NCBI GenBank assembly: GCA_022496185.1
Contig: WTXG01000067.1
Coordinates: 62,001-126,000 of the forward strand
From: Multifurca ochricompacta
Lineage: Eukaryota > Basidiomycota > Agaricomycetes > Russulales > Russulaceae
Direction: 5' to 3'
DNA: 64,000 nucleotides
Part shown: one piece after another, positions 25,223 to 35,818 of the stretch
Layout: each line of letters starts with the position of its first letter
How positions within the stretch are numbered: the first letter of the stretch is position 1
Made by a program: the position numbers and the translations under genes
Notes under the pieces: model-generated
What the model saw: the letters and a program-made list of their open reading frames with translations, nothing else
Databases searched by the model: none
Told to the model about the DNA's origin: nothing

Positions 25223-26749
25223 CTCCCAACGTGGCTTCATCCAGCTGCAGTCAGACCCTGTTCAAAGAAGAGCTCATCGAACACAGAGACGAGAATAATC
25301 TTTCACAACAGACACTTGGCTCTGCCGTCTGGAAAGACTTTGAAACTGAGTTTGGATACTACGTCTATTACGATGGAAGATACCAACTGGTAGAATATGA
25401 TGACGAAAGAAGAGTCTGGTATTGTATCTGATACTCGGAAAGTAGACATTCGTGGATTACTACCGCTCCTGCTCCACCAGAATTTGGTCTTGGACCTTGG
25501 AGAGAGAACCCACCTGCAATTATCACAGACTCAGAACCAGAAGAATACGTTGAAGAAAACAGTGAAGATGCACCAGTATTAGCATCGTCTACACCCCTGG
25601 TTGCACTGGCAGTTGTCACGATCAGAGCCCCTGCTTTGACAACTCCCCAGATATCAATACAGTCCTCCAATACCATCACCCCACCCCACCCAATCATGTC
25701 GACCATCACTGCCCAACTCCCTGATCCCGCTCCCCTCCCGCTCCCCCTCCTCCTGCCATCCCAAACATCCTGCCGCCATCCGGACATCTGTCGGGAATCT
25801 TACCCCAGACCTTCACAGGAGATCACTCCCAAAGTAAAAAGTTTATGCTGGAGTTCACTACGTTCAAGAACTTCAATCATGATGTCGCCCAAATTGTCAA
25901 CCCTTTTCAACACGCCAACCTTTTCCTGTCACTTATAAGAGGAGACACAGTTGACGATTGGACGATGGAACAACTTGAATGGCTGAATGAGCAGGTTGAG
26001 AGTGGACGTCGTACCACTAGCGAAGGCCTCTGGGAAACTATTGCCCAGAGGTTCAAAGATGCATTCACTGATGGGCAGGCAAAGCAGAAAGCGGCCAGAG
26101 AGTTGAAGTCCCTGTGGATGGAAAAGGGGGATCTTGACGCCTATGTGGCGAAGTTTCGAAGCCTGGCAAATCGCGCAGGTTATGACATGGACGAAGAAGC
26201 AACCCTGGACCTCTTCTCCCAGGGGCTGCCAAACCTGCTCGTCAAAAATATCATTCAATTCCATCATCCCCACAACTGGGACGAATGGGTCAATGCTGCT
26301 CGACGTCAGCAGCAAGATTATCTCGACTTCCAAACTCAATTTGGAATTGACATGAAGAAGGGAAAAACTAGAGAACAGTGGAAGATGGTGTTTGGGGTCA
26401 AACCAACGCACACTACCCAGAGGGATCCCAACACAATGGATACCTCAGTGGATAGAGTCAGGGCAAGAGCCACGCTCACAGAGGATGAACAACAGACACT
26501 GATGAAGGAAGGGCAGTGTTTCCGTTGTAAGGGACAAGGACATATGTCCCGGACTGCCCGAAGAAGGGAGCACGAGTAGCAGAAGCAACAACTGCACCTG
26601 TGACCCCCGTCCACAATAACCCACCAGCTGCAGACAAATGAACCAAGGAAGAGAAGGCCCAGGATATATGGGCAAATATGATGAAGGAGAGTGAGGAAGT
26701 GCGCGCCATCCTGGTCGAGAAGGCGTTCGCAAAGAAGGATTTTTGTTAA
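25223..26749 (+). pseudogene. GyA-3 gag, nearly intact
   Basis: N-terminal region opens at GTG (25231; SQTLFKEELIEHRDEN), has TGA at 25429-25431, and continues through EFGLGPWRENPP to MSTITAQLPD (about 25696). A frameshift near 25740-25790 precedes MLEFTTFKNFNHD (25845 on). Open from there for over 230 codons: TLDLFSQGLPNLLVKNIIQF, GVKPTHTTQRDPNTMDTS, CCHC knuckle CFRCKGQGHMSR. One base is missing in CCGG[G]AC near 26550, a TGA sits at 26638-26640, and the gag stop TAA is 26747-26749. It packages element RNA and forms the particle in related elements. Confidence 0.85.
26737..26745 (+). other. Candidate -1 ribosomal frameshift site between gag and pol (GyA-3)
   Basis: GGATTTTTG sits directly before the gag stop. 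Gag reads GAT TTT TGT TAA, while pol continues in the -1 frame as TTT TTG TTA and then protein SSTPLAWARALHV. The same nine bases occupy the same place in GyA-1 (5275-5283), GyA-2 (23514-23522) and GyA-4 (38688-38696). Confidence 0.6.
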
Positions 26750-29700
26750 GCTCTACCCCATTGGCCTGGGCACGAGCACTCCATGTTACCTCTGTGTATA
26801 CTAGTCGATTCAAATCATTGAAAATACCAGTTCATTTCGAGACTACACAGAGGACAGCCGACCAAGATATCTTAGTGGACTCAGGAGCCACTGACAACTT
26901 TATCAGTCTGTGACTGATTAAAACCTTAGGCCTAGGGATATTGGCCCTCCCCCAAGAAAAGAATATCTGGAATATTGATGGGACAGCTAACCGTGCTGGG
27001 AAAATCACACATTACACCGACCTAAACGTCCAAGTTGGAGAAATAACAAAAGTCATCCGTTTCTTGATTACCAACTTGGGAGATGAAGACCTCATCCTGG
27101 GGTACCCATGGCTTGCTGCGTTTGAACCTAAGATCAACTGGGCTGACACGACAATGGATAAAGAGTCATATCCCACTATCATTACATCAATGGGCTATGA
27201 TTATGCAGTCAGGCATCCAACAATAAAAGCTGGCAGTACGAACGAGGAAGACCCAGGTTGCTGTTATGTTACCAAAGCATCGGAGTTGGCTCAGAAGGCG
27301 ATACAAGGGCAGACAGAGAGAATGTACAACAATGTAGTGCCAAGCGCCTATCATCAGCATTGGAAAGTGTTTTCCGAGGAAGAATCCCAGTGTTTTCCAC
27401 CCTCCAGACCATGGGATCACGCTATAGATCTGCTTCCTGATACACCAACAGCAATAGATTGCAAAATCTATCTGCTGTCCCAGTCCGAGCAGGTGGTGCT
27501 GACAGAATTCCTCGAAGAACATTTGGCAAAGGGATATATTCGCCCATCCAAGTTGCAGTATGCCTCACCCTTCTTCTTCATCAAAAAGAAGGATGGTAAG
27601 CTGCGACCAGTCCAAGATTATCGGCGAATCAATGCTTACACTGTGAAAAATGCCTACCCCCTGCCGCTCATCTCCAAGCTCATTGACACCATGAGGGATG
27701 AATCCCTCTTCTCCAAGATGGACGTGCGATGGGGTTACAATAATGTTAGGATCAAGGAAGGTGACCAGTGCAAGGTGGCATTCAAAACAAATCAGGGATT
27801 ATTTGAACCAAATGTCATGTTCTTCGGTCTCACGAACTTGCCAGCAATGTTTCAATTGATGATGAACCACATTTTCCGTGATCTTATCCTTACAGGAGAA
27901 GTGGTGGTCTACATGGATGACATCTTAGTAGCCACCCCAGATAACCTAGACCACCATCGAGACCGCATACATCAAGTATTGGACATATTGCGCGAACATG
28001 ACCTATATCTCAAACCAGCCAAGTGTTCCTTCGAACAACGGAGTGTTGAGTACCTAGGGGTTATTTTGGAAGGAGGACAAGTGCGCATGGATCCCGTTAA
28101 AGTACAAGGAATTCAGGAATGGCCTGCGCCGACCTGTGTCAAGGATGTCCGATCCTTCATCGGGTTCTGTAACTTCTACTGACGATTTGTCAAAGGATTC
28201 TCAGGCATCACGCAACCACTAAATGACCTACTGAAAAAGGATGTACCATGGCATTGGGGTGTAGTGCAGCAGCAAGCATTCGAACAGATTCAGGACCTCG
28301 TCGGCTCAGAACCAGTACTTATCCAGCCAGACCTGAGTTGCCCATTTGAATTAGAAGTGGATGCCTCCCACTTTGCGAATGGGGCAGTATTGTACCAGAG
28401 AGATGCCACACAAATACTTCACCCAGTGGCATACTACTCCGAAACCTTTTCCCCAGCTGAAAGGAACTATGACATTTGGGACAGAGAGCTCTTAGCTATA
28501 GTCAAGGCATTACGACACTGGCGACCCTACCTGGCAGGAACCCCTCACAAGACCATCATCCACACTGACCATTCCAACCTATTGTACTGGAAGGAGCCCC
28601 ACAAAATTAGTCGATGCGTGGCACGAGAGGTCTTGGAGTTAGAGGAATATAACTTCACCTTAAAACACATTGCTGGAAGCCAGAACGCTAGAGCAGATGC
28701 GCTATCGTGCAGGCCAGATATGCATACAGGCGAGGACAATAACAATGACATCACTGTCCTCCCAGAGGAAGTATTTGCAAGGACCGCTGTGGTCAGTCTC
28801 CATGACATGGACCTTTGGGCACAAGTTTCCCAAAACATGAACCAAGAACTGTGCCAATCATGGGCTGAAGCACACAACCTAAAAGAAGTCAATGGCCTGT
28901 GGTGGAAAGATGGAGATCAACTCATTGTCACCGGTGGCAACAACATTAAGAGGGGGGTGATCCATTTTCACCATGACCTTCCTTCTGCTGGCCATCCGGG
29001 CATTGCCATCACCTACGCGCTTGCCAAAAGAGACTATTGGTGGCCCAATATGAAGAAGGACGTTGAAAGCTACGTACAAGGATGTGCAGCTGTCAAGCAA
29101 ACAAAGTGAACACACACCCGAAAGTCCCACCAATATACCCCATCACTCCCACTGCATCAACTCCTTTTCAAACTATCGCCATGGACTTCATTGTCAAGCT
29201 GCCCAAGTCACAAGGCTTCGACACTATCCTTACAATCATGGACCATGATTGCTCCAAAGCAGCCCTCTTTATTCCCTGTAACAAAACTATCACAGCCGAA
29301 GGAGTGGCAAAGCTATACCTGAACCATGTATACCGCCACTATGGACTTCCTAAGAAGATTATCTCTGACCGAGATACCCATTTTACATCAACATTCCAAG
29401 AGCCCTATGCAAAACATTAGACATCACACAAAATATCTCCACAGCATACCACCCACAAACAGATGGACAGTCTGAGCGGACAAACCAATGGTTAGAACAG
29501 TACCTTCAGTTTTGGTGCAACGGCAGGCAGGATGACTGGGCAGAATGGCTGTCAACCGCGGAGTTTGCCCACAACTCATGGCCCAACAGAACGACAAAAA
29601 CCACCCCATTCTCCCTTATCATGGGCTGGACCCCACGCACCACATGGACAGATAAGCCCACTAATGTCCTGTCGGTGACCCAACAGATAGGCCAATGGGA

Positions 29701-30223
29701 AGAACTACGGCAATCGGCCAATGAAAACCTGGTAAAGGTGCAACAGCTTCTGGCAGCACAGCCAAGCACATTCACACCTTATCAAACCAATGACTGGGTA
29801 TGGCTCGAGGGCAGGAACATTCACACGTCACACCCCTCAGCCAAATTAGCGCCCCGACGCCACGGACCCTTCCAGATCACAAGGAAGCTGTCAGATGTGT
29901 CCTACAAACTACAATTGCCACCAAAATGGAAGATCCATCTGGTCTTCCATGCCAAACTTCTAACCCCATACAAGGAAACCTCCATTCATGGAGAGAACTT
30001 CTCGAGACCCCCACCTGACCTTATCGACAAAGAAGAAGAGTGGGAAGTGGAGTGCGTTCTAGACTCCAGGCAAAAAGGCCGAGGGCGCAAGTTGTACTAC
30101 CTAATCAAGTGGAAAGGATTCCCAGACTCTGACAACTCATGGGAACCAGCTGGGGATATCTTTGCCCCGGCCCTTATCTCGGAGTTCCACGTTTGACACC
30201 CAGAAGTGCCTAAGAACACTTAA
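26745..30223 (+). pseudogene. GyA-3 pol (protease-RT-RNase H-integrase-chromodomain), few lesions
   Basis: Protease VDSGATDNF (about 26875-26901). A stop at 26911-26913 where GyA-4 keeps an Arg codon. Open 26941-28182 through RT, including YMDD (27910-27921). TGA at 28180-28182 where GyA-4 reads CGA. RNase H 28264-28700 (ELEVDASHFANGAVL; IWDRELLAIVKAL). Integrase zinc region HFHHDLPSAGHPG with one base lost near 29091. Core DFIVKLPKSQGFD and ISDRDTHFTS with a base lost near 29394. Chromodomain EEEWEVECVLDSRQ...IKWKGFPDSDNSWEP (30037-30153). The early TGA at 30194-30196 replaces the CGA of GyA-4; the ancestral end is probably TAA 30221-30223. Confidence 0.88.
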
Positions 30224-30297
30224 AAGACGCACCCAGACCCCAGTGAATCCCCCAGTACATGCTCTCTCAGCAACGTCCTAACACCATTCAATCTATT

Positions 30298-31497
30298 ATG
30301 TCTTTTGTTGCCGCCAACGCTGCCATTGATGCCTTCACGGCCACCACTGTAGTTGTCGAGAACTTCCTGTCCACTCATCCTTCCACATGCCCCTCCTCAC
30401 CCATTGACTATGAGGCTGCTGAAGCTTGGGTCAAGAATCAATCCCCTAACCCCAATGACGACTTTGAACACAGCGAAGAGCCACACCCGAACGACCTGCT
30501 AGGTATGGAGTTGGATGATGAAGTGCCAGAGTTCCCGTTCTTTTCCAACAACCCCAACTCCTCAACCTATTTCCCCCTCAAAATCACCATGGCCGACGGA
30601 ACCATCGCCATTGCCAAATACATATTCTACACAAATGGAGGGATGGATGTCGCTGGATGCATGAAGAAGGACAGCCCTGTCTATGGGGCCCCGGTTTATC
30701 TAGAAGAAAGGTATACAGGACGCCTTCATCACACGATGACTGATGAGCAGCTCGGGCACCTGGCCACCGAGGATTCTCGCGCCTTCGCAATCGATGAGGT
30801 GCTGAATGATATGCACCTTCCACGTCTCAAGGCAGAAGTAATGAGACTGCGGAAGAACCTGACACTGCGCACGACGCTCAACAGACAATATAAGGAACAT
30901 GCGAAGATGATGGCAAGGCTGACTAATGGGATGTTCCAAGTAGAGCAGGAGTTGGTGGAAATTAGAAAGAGGCTGGAGATAGGGGACACATACCAGACCA
31001 TCACTGAACAGTACGCTGATACGTATGCACAACCCCTTCCCCCACGATCCCTGGGAGCTGCCCCAAGGCTGATACCAAACTGGTTCGAAATGCCACGTAT
31101 GCACGAGAACCCCCGCAGAGAGATGTGCTGGCGATGCAACAGTAAGTACCACATTAGCTGGAACTGTCCCCTCAACCGCAAGTGGTGCTGGCACTGTCAC
31201 AGCAATCTCCATTGGAGCCGGTTCTGCATTTTCCGCCGTGTAGGAGTCGCCCCAACTATTGTCAATCCATCAGGGTGGTGCAGCAAGTGCCTCTGCCACA
31301 ACTCTGGGCACTGCGAGCTAGACTGCCCGATCCATGACCTATGTCGTCTATGTGGTCAGCACAGCCCATACAGGTTCCTCCACACCCACCAATGCCCGCA
31401 GGACTCGGACAAAGAGAATTACACGTTGGACAATCATAATGTAGCCGACGATTATCTGGATTTGGTGCAGGATGATGATGGTACGAGTCGTTTCTAG
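30298..31497 (+). CDS. GyA-3 third ORF: uncharacterised zinc-knuckle protein (env position)
   Basis: Uninterrupted 399-codon ORF 74 bp after the probable pol stop. I chose ATG 30298 (MSFVAANAAIDAF) because this start is shared with GyA-4; an in-frame ATG at 30259 adds 13 residues. The acidic N-terminal half has PNPNDDFEHSEEPHPNDLL and a conserved block YIFYTNGGMDVAGCMKKD...LEERYTGRLHHTM. A Leu/Arg/Glu-rich middle is probably coiled coil (LKAEVMRLRKNLTL; VEQELVEIRKRLE). The C-terminus has four zinc-knuckle-like motifs at residues about 277-366: CWRCNSKYHISWNC, CWHCHSNLHWSRFC, CSKCLCHNSGHCELDC, CRLCGQHSPYRFLHTHQC. No signal peptide or membrane span, so not an envelope protein. Nucleic-acid binding is an inference from the CCHC motifs. 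How it is translated is unknown. Confidence 0.8.
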   Translation: MSFVAANAAIDAFTATTVVVENFLSTHPSTCPSSPIDYEAAEAWVKNQSPNPNDDFEHSEEPHPNDLLGMELDDEVPEFPFFSNNPNSSTYFPLKITMADGTIAIAKYIFYTNGGMDVAGCMKKDSPVYGAPVYLEERYTGRLHHTMTDEQLGHLATEDSRAFAIDEVLNDMHLPRLKAEVMRLRKNLTLRTTLNRQYKEHAKMMARLTNGMFQVEQELVEIRKRLEIGDTYQTITEQYADTYAQPLPPRSLGAAPRLIPNWFEMPRMHENPRREMCWRCNSKYHISWNCPLNRKWCWHCHSNLHWSRFCIFRRVGVAPTIVNPSGWCSKCLCHNSGHCELDCPIHDLCRLCGQHSPYRFLHTHQCPQDSDKENYTLDNHNVADDYLDLVQDDDGTSRF

Positions 31498-31514
31498 CCA
31501 GGTCTGCTAGAACC

Positions 31515-31528
31515 AGAAGAGGGGGTGA
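31515..31528 (+). other. GyA-3 polypurine tract
   Basis: AGAAGAGGGGGTGA immediately before the 3' LTR, the expected plus-strand primer. Equivalent tracts lie at 35805-35818 (GyA-2) and 43442-43455 (GyA-4). Confidence 0.75.
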
Positions 31529-32128
31529 TGTTACAACCCTTGCCGAGTAACCCCATCTTCTTTACCCTCCCTAACAATGACCCCTCTCTACCACCTACCC
31601 TGCACTTCATGATTATGTCTCCATCCTGGGATCCCTCACGTGCCCTACTTCCATCCCTGTGACGCACTTTGGACTTGTTGACTTGCAGTTTGCCTATGTT
31701 TACCTCATTATCTTCTTATCTTGTTATCTCTTTATCTCTATGACCAGACACTTACTTAATACCCTATCAGAAGCCAGGCTTTACGCCATCCACTTTCGTA
31801 TATTTGGGCCCACCTGACTTTAGTTTCTTATCTTATAGACGCCCATTTGATTACGTATATAAGTCCGCTGTAACTACATTGTAGACCCCAGACTTGACTT
31901 ATTGAATACATTGGTGCCTGTCTTCTGGACATCCCCTTTGAATCCCTTTGACTCGTTTGTCTCAGTACTTTTGGTACTTCTCCACTCACCATTGTCATTG
32001 GGTACAGCCCCTTCGACTTTGACTCATCCCCATCGAACTCCAAGGAACCCTATTGGTTTCTTAACTTGAACTCGCAAACGTCATGCTGTCACACAAGTCG
32101 TGTGGAACGTCCCGCACCGGATGTAACA
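31529..32128 (+). mobile_element. GyA-3 3' LTR
   Basis: 600 bp, same length as the 5' LTR. Every difference I found is a C/T or G/A change in a CpG context (for example GCCAAG versus GCCGAG, CATTCG versus CATTTG). Confidence 0.95.
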
Positions 32129-34597
32129 ACTTACAAATTCACCAGCGACATTCCAATCCATGATGAATCACATCTTCCAAGACCTCATCCTTACCGGTGA
32201 AGTGGTAGTCTACATGGACGACATCCTGGTTGCCACCACTAACGATTTGAATCACCATTGAGAGCGAGTGCATCAGGTGCTAGATATACTGCACGAACAT
32301 GATCTGTACCTTAAACCCGCAAAGTGTTCCTTCAAACAGCAAAGCATCGAGTACCTAGGAGTGATCCTGGAGGGAGGACAAGTGCATATGGACCCTGTCA
32401 AGGTACAAGGAATCCGGGAATGGCCAATGCCAACCTGTGTCAAGGATGTCTGATCCTTTATTGGATTCTGTAATTTCTACCAGTGTTTTGTCAAGGGATT
32501 CTCAGGCATTGCATGACCCTTAAATGACCTCCTGAAAAAGGATGTGCCATGGCATTGGAATGTTGAACAACAACAGGCATTTGAACAGATCAGAGACCTG
32601 GTTGGCTCAGAACCAGTACTCACCCAGCCTGACCTGAGTCGCCCCTTCGAGTTAGAAGTGGATGCCTCCCACTTTGCAAATGGAGCAGTGCTGTATCAAA
32701 GAGACAGTTTGCAAGTACTTCACCCAGTGGCATACTATTCAGAAACCTTTTCATCCACTGAGTGAAATTATGACATTTGGGACTGAGAACTCTTAGCTAT
32801 AGTCAAGGCACTATGACATTGGCGGCCATATCTGGCAGGAAATCCTTACAAAACAGTCATCTACACTGATCATTCCAATCTACTGTACTGGAAAGAACCC
32901 CACAAGATCAGCCGATGCGTAGCATGAGAGGTCCTAGAGCTTGAGGAATACGACTTCACCTTGAAGCATATTGCAGGAAGTCAGAATGCACGAGCAGATG
33001 CACTGTCACGGAGACCAGACATGCATACAGGAGAAGATGACAATGACAACGTAACTGTCCTCCCAGAAGAAGTGTTTGCAAAGACGGCCGTAGTCAGCCT
33101 TCATGATATGGACCTATGGGCACAAGTCTCACAAAATATGAACCCAGAGCTCTGTCACTCGTGGGCTGATGCACATAACCTAAAAGAAGTGAACGGCCTT
33201 TGGTGGAAAGACAGAGATCGACTCGTTGTCACCGGTGGCGACAACATTAAGAGGGGGGTGATCCATTTTCACCATGACCTCCCCTCTGCTGGTCACCCTG
33301 GCATCGCCAACACTTACGCCCTTGCCAAGTGCGATTACTGGTGGCCAAACATGAAAAAGGATGTTGAAAACTATGTGAAAGGATGCGCAGACTGCCAGGC
33401 CAACAAAGTGAATATGCACCCGCACCCACCAACATTGTCTCCCATCACTCCCATTACTTCTCTGCCATTCCAGACAATCGCCATGGATTTCATAGTCAAA
33501 CTACCCAACTCCAGAGGTTTTGACTCCATTTTGACCATCACTGACCACAACTACTCCAAGGCAGCACTCTTTATACCATGCAAAGAATCCATCACAGCCG
33601 AAGGAGTAGCCAAACTTTATCTTGACCACATCTACCGACATTACGGTCTCCCAGAAAAGATCATCTCTGACCGCGACCCATGCTTTACCTCAACATTCAC
33701 CAGAGCATTATGCAAAGTTCTGGATATAAAGCAAAACATCTCAACAGCCTACCACCCCCAAACAGATGGACAGTCAGAACGCACCAATCAGTGGCTGGAA
33801 CAATACCTCCAATTCTGGTGCAACGGACAACAGGACAACTGGGTGGACTGGCTGGCAACAGCGGAGTTTGCGCATAACTCCTGGCCTAACAGCACAACAA
33901 AGACCCCCCCATTCTCCCTTATCATGGGCTGGGTACCATGCACCACATGGACCAATAAGCTGACAAATGTTCCCACAACCTCACAGCAACTTAACCAATG
34001 GGATGAGATCCGGAAATCCGCCAATGAAAACTTGTTAAAGGCGCAACAGATCTTATTGGATAAACCCTCAAAATTCACACCTTATCAAGCCAACGAACAG
34101 GTTTGGCTGGAAGGGAAGCACATCCACACATCACACCCCACAGCTAAATTGGCCCCCCAACGTCACGGACCCTTCAGAATCACGAGGAAGTTATCGGACG
34201 TGTCATATGAACTCGAACTCCCCCCCACATGGAAGATTCACCCAGTCTTCCACGCCAAGCTTTTGACACCATACAAGGAAACGTCCATTCATGGGGGAAA
34301 CTTCCCAAGACCCCCACTGGAGTTAGTTGATGGAGAAGCAGAATGGGAAGTGGAGCAGATTATAAACTCCGCCTATCAAGGCCAAGGGCACAAACTGCAT
34401 TACCTGATTAAGTGGAAGGGTTTCCCAGACTCTGACAATTCGTGGGAACCAGCTGGGAATATCTTTGCCCCAGACCTGATCACGGACTTCCACTTACGAC
34501 ACCCCCAAGTGCCCAAAGGTAATTAAAAGGAAAGCAGGCTCCCAACTTCTTTCCCCAGAACAATGCTTCACCAGCAACGTCCTAACCACAAACCAAC

Positions 34598-35787
34598 ATG
34601 TCTTCCTCCTTCATCCTGCCTCTGCTGCCATCGACGCCTTCGCTGCCACTACCATGGTTGTCGAAGCCTTTCCTTCCACTCATCCCTCCACCCGTCCCTC
34701 TTCCCCCATTGACTACGAAGCTGCCAAAGAACAAGTCAAGAACCAGTCGCCTAATCCCAATGACGACTTTACCCACTCTGAAGAACCCCACCCAAACGAC
34801 CTTCTGACATGGAACAAGATGATGAAGTACCCAAATTCCCCTTTTTCGCCAACAACCCAAACTCCTCCATGTACTTCCCCCTCGAGATCACCATGGCTGA
34901 CGGGGAAAAGGTCATAGCTAAGTACATCTTTTACACCAATGGAGGAATGGATGTCGCAGGCTGCATGAAAAAGGATGGGCCTGTCTACGGGGCCCCAGTT
35001 TACTTGGAGGAACGCTACACAGGTCGTCTTCACCACACGATGAGTGACAAACAACTGGGACACCTTGCGGCTGACGACCCCGAGCATTTGTGATCGACGA
35101 AGTGTTGAATGACATGCGACTCCCGCGTCTCAAGGCCAAAGTAATGAGACTGCAGAAGACCCTTATGCTTCACACCATGCTCAATACCCAATACAAAGAA
35201 TATGCCAAGCAAATGACAAGGCTCACAAGGGGGATGTTCCAAGTGGAGCAGGAGTTGACAGAGATTTGGAAAAGGTTGGAGATAGGGGATGCATATCAGA
35301 TAATTGCCGAGAGGTATGCAGACACCTACGCATGACCCCTCCCCCCACGATCACTAGGAGCGGCACCGCAACTGCTGCCAAACCAATTTGAGATGCTGTG
35401 TCTGCACGAGAACCCCCGAGGAGAGACTTGCTGGCGATGCAACAGCAAGTATCACATTAGCTGGAATTGCCCCCTCAATCGCAAATGGTGTCATCACTGC
35501 CAAAGCAACTTACACTGGAGTTGGTTCTGTATCTTCCGACGTCTGGGTGTCGCTCCCACCATTGTCAATCCCTTGGGCTGGTGTGGAAAATGTCTGCGAC
35601 ACAACACGGGCATCGCGAGCTCGACTGTCCAGTCTACAACCTGTGTTGCCAGTGCGGACGACGTGGCCCATACGGCTTCCTGCGCACACACCAATGCACG
35701 GCAGATGAAACTTACACCATAGGGGATCGGAATCTGGCAGATGATTATGTGGACTTGGTGCAAGATGACAATGGTGCGCGTTTCTAG
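34598..35787 (+). pseudogene. GyA-2 third ORF, frameshifted
   Basis: Same protein as at 30298-31497, with shifts near 34610 and 34807 and at about 35083 (a base missing from a C run before CGA), and a TGA at 35334-35336. Recognisable are SPNPNDDFTHSEEPHPNDLL, MDVAGCMKKDGPVYGAPVYLEE, VEQELTEIWKRLEIGD, and the zinc motifs CWRCNSKYHISWNC and CHHCQSNLHWSWFC; a further shift near 35605 falls in the third knuckle. The ORF begins 71 bp after the pol stop and ends 17 bp before the polypurine tract. Confidence 0.8.
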
Positions 35788-35818
35788 CTGGGTCAGCTCG
35801 AACCAGAAGAGAGGGTGA

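Larger units (their letters stand above)
24609..32128 (+). mobile_element. GyA-3, complete and youngest Ty3/gypsy element
   Basis: 7520 bp with perfect TSD ACTTA (24604-24608 and 32129-32133), inserted in the RT of GyA-2. 600-bp LTRs at both ends differ by about a dozen CpG-type changes only. It is richest in CpG among the nested copies with few stops, and its third ORF is uninterrupted. Confidence 0.95.
23511..34526 (+). pseudogene. GyA-2 pol, split by GyA-3
   Basis: First part 23511-24608: linker with SNPSAWA (followed by TGA), protease VDSGATDNF (23652-23680), RT up to NVMFFGL. Second part 32129-34526: TNSPATFQSMMNHIF, YMDD (about 32211-32222), RNase H with several stops, then one open frame of 521 codons (32961-34526). 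That frame covers the RNase H end, integrase zinc region, catalytic core (DFIVKLP, ISDRDP, DGQSERTNQW) and chromodomain (EWEVEQIINSAYQGQ...WKGFPDSDNSWEP). Joining 24608 to 32129 minus the TSD restores FFGLTNSPATF. Confidence 0.88.

Noticed and set aside
30700..31212. Long minus-strand ORFs opposite the third ORF of GyA-3
   Set aside because: Antisense shadows of a conserved coding frame; not preserved in GyA-2 and GyA-4.
30298..31497. Third ORF considered as an envelope gene (errantivirus-like)
   Set aside because: No signal peptide, transmembrane span or fusion-type segment; cysteines fall in zinc-knuckle spacing.
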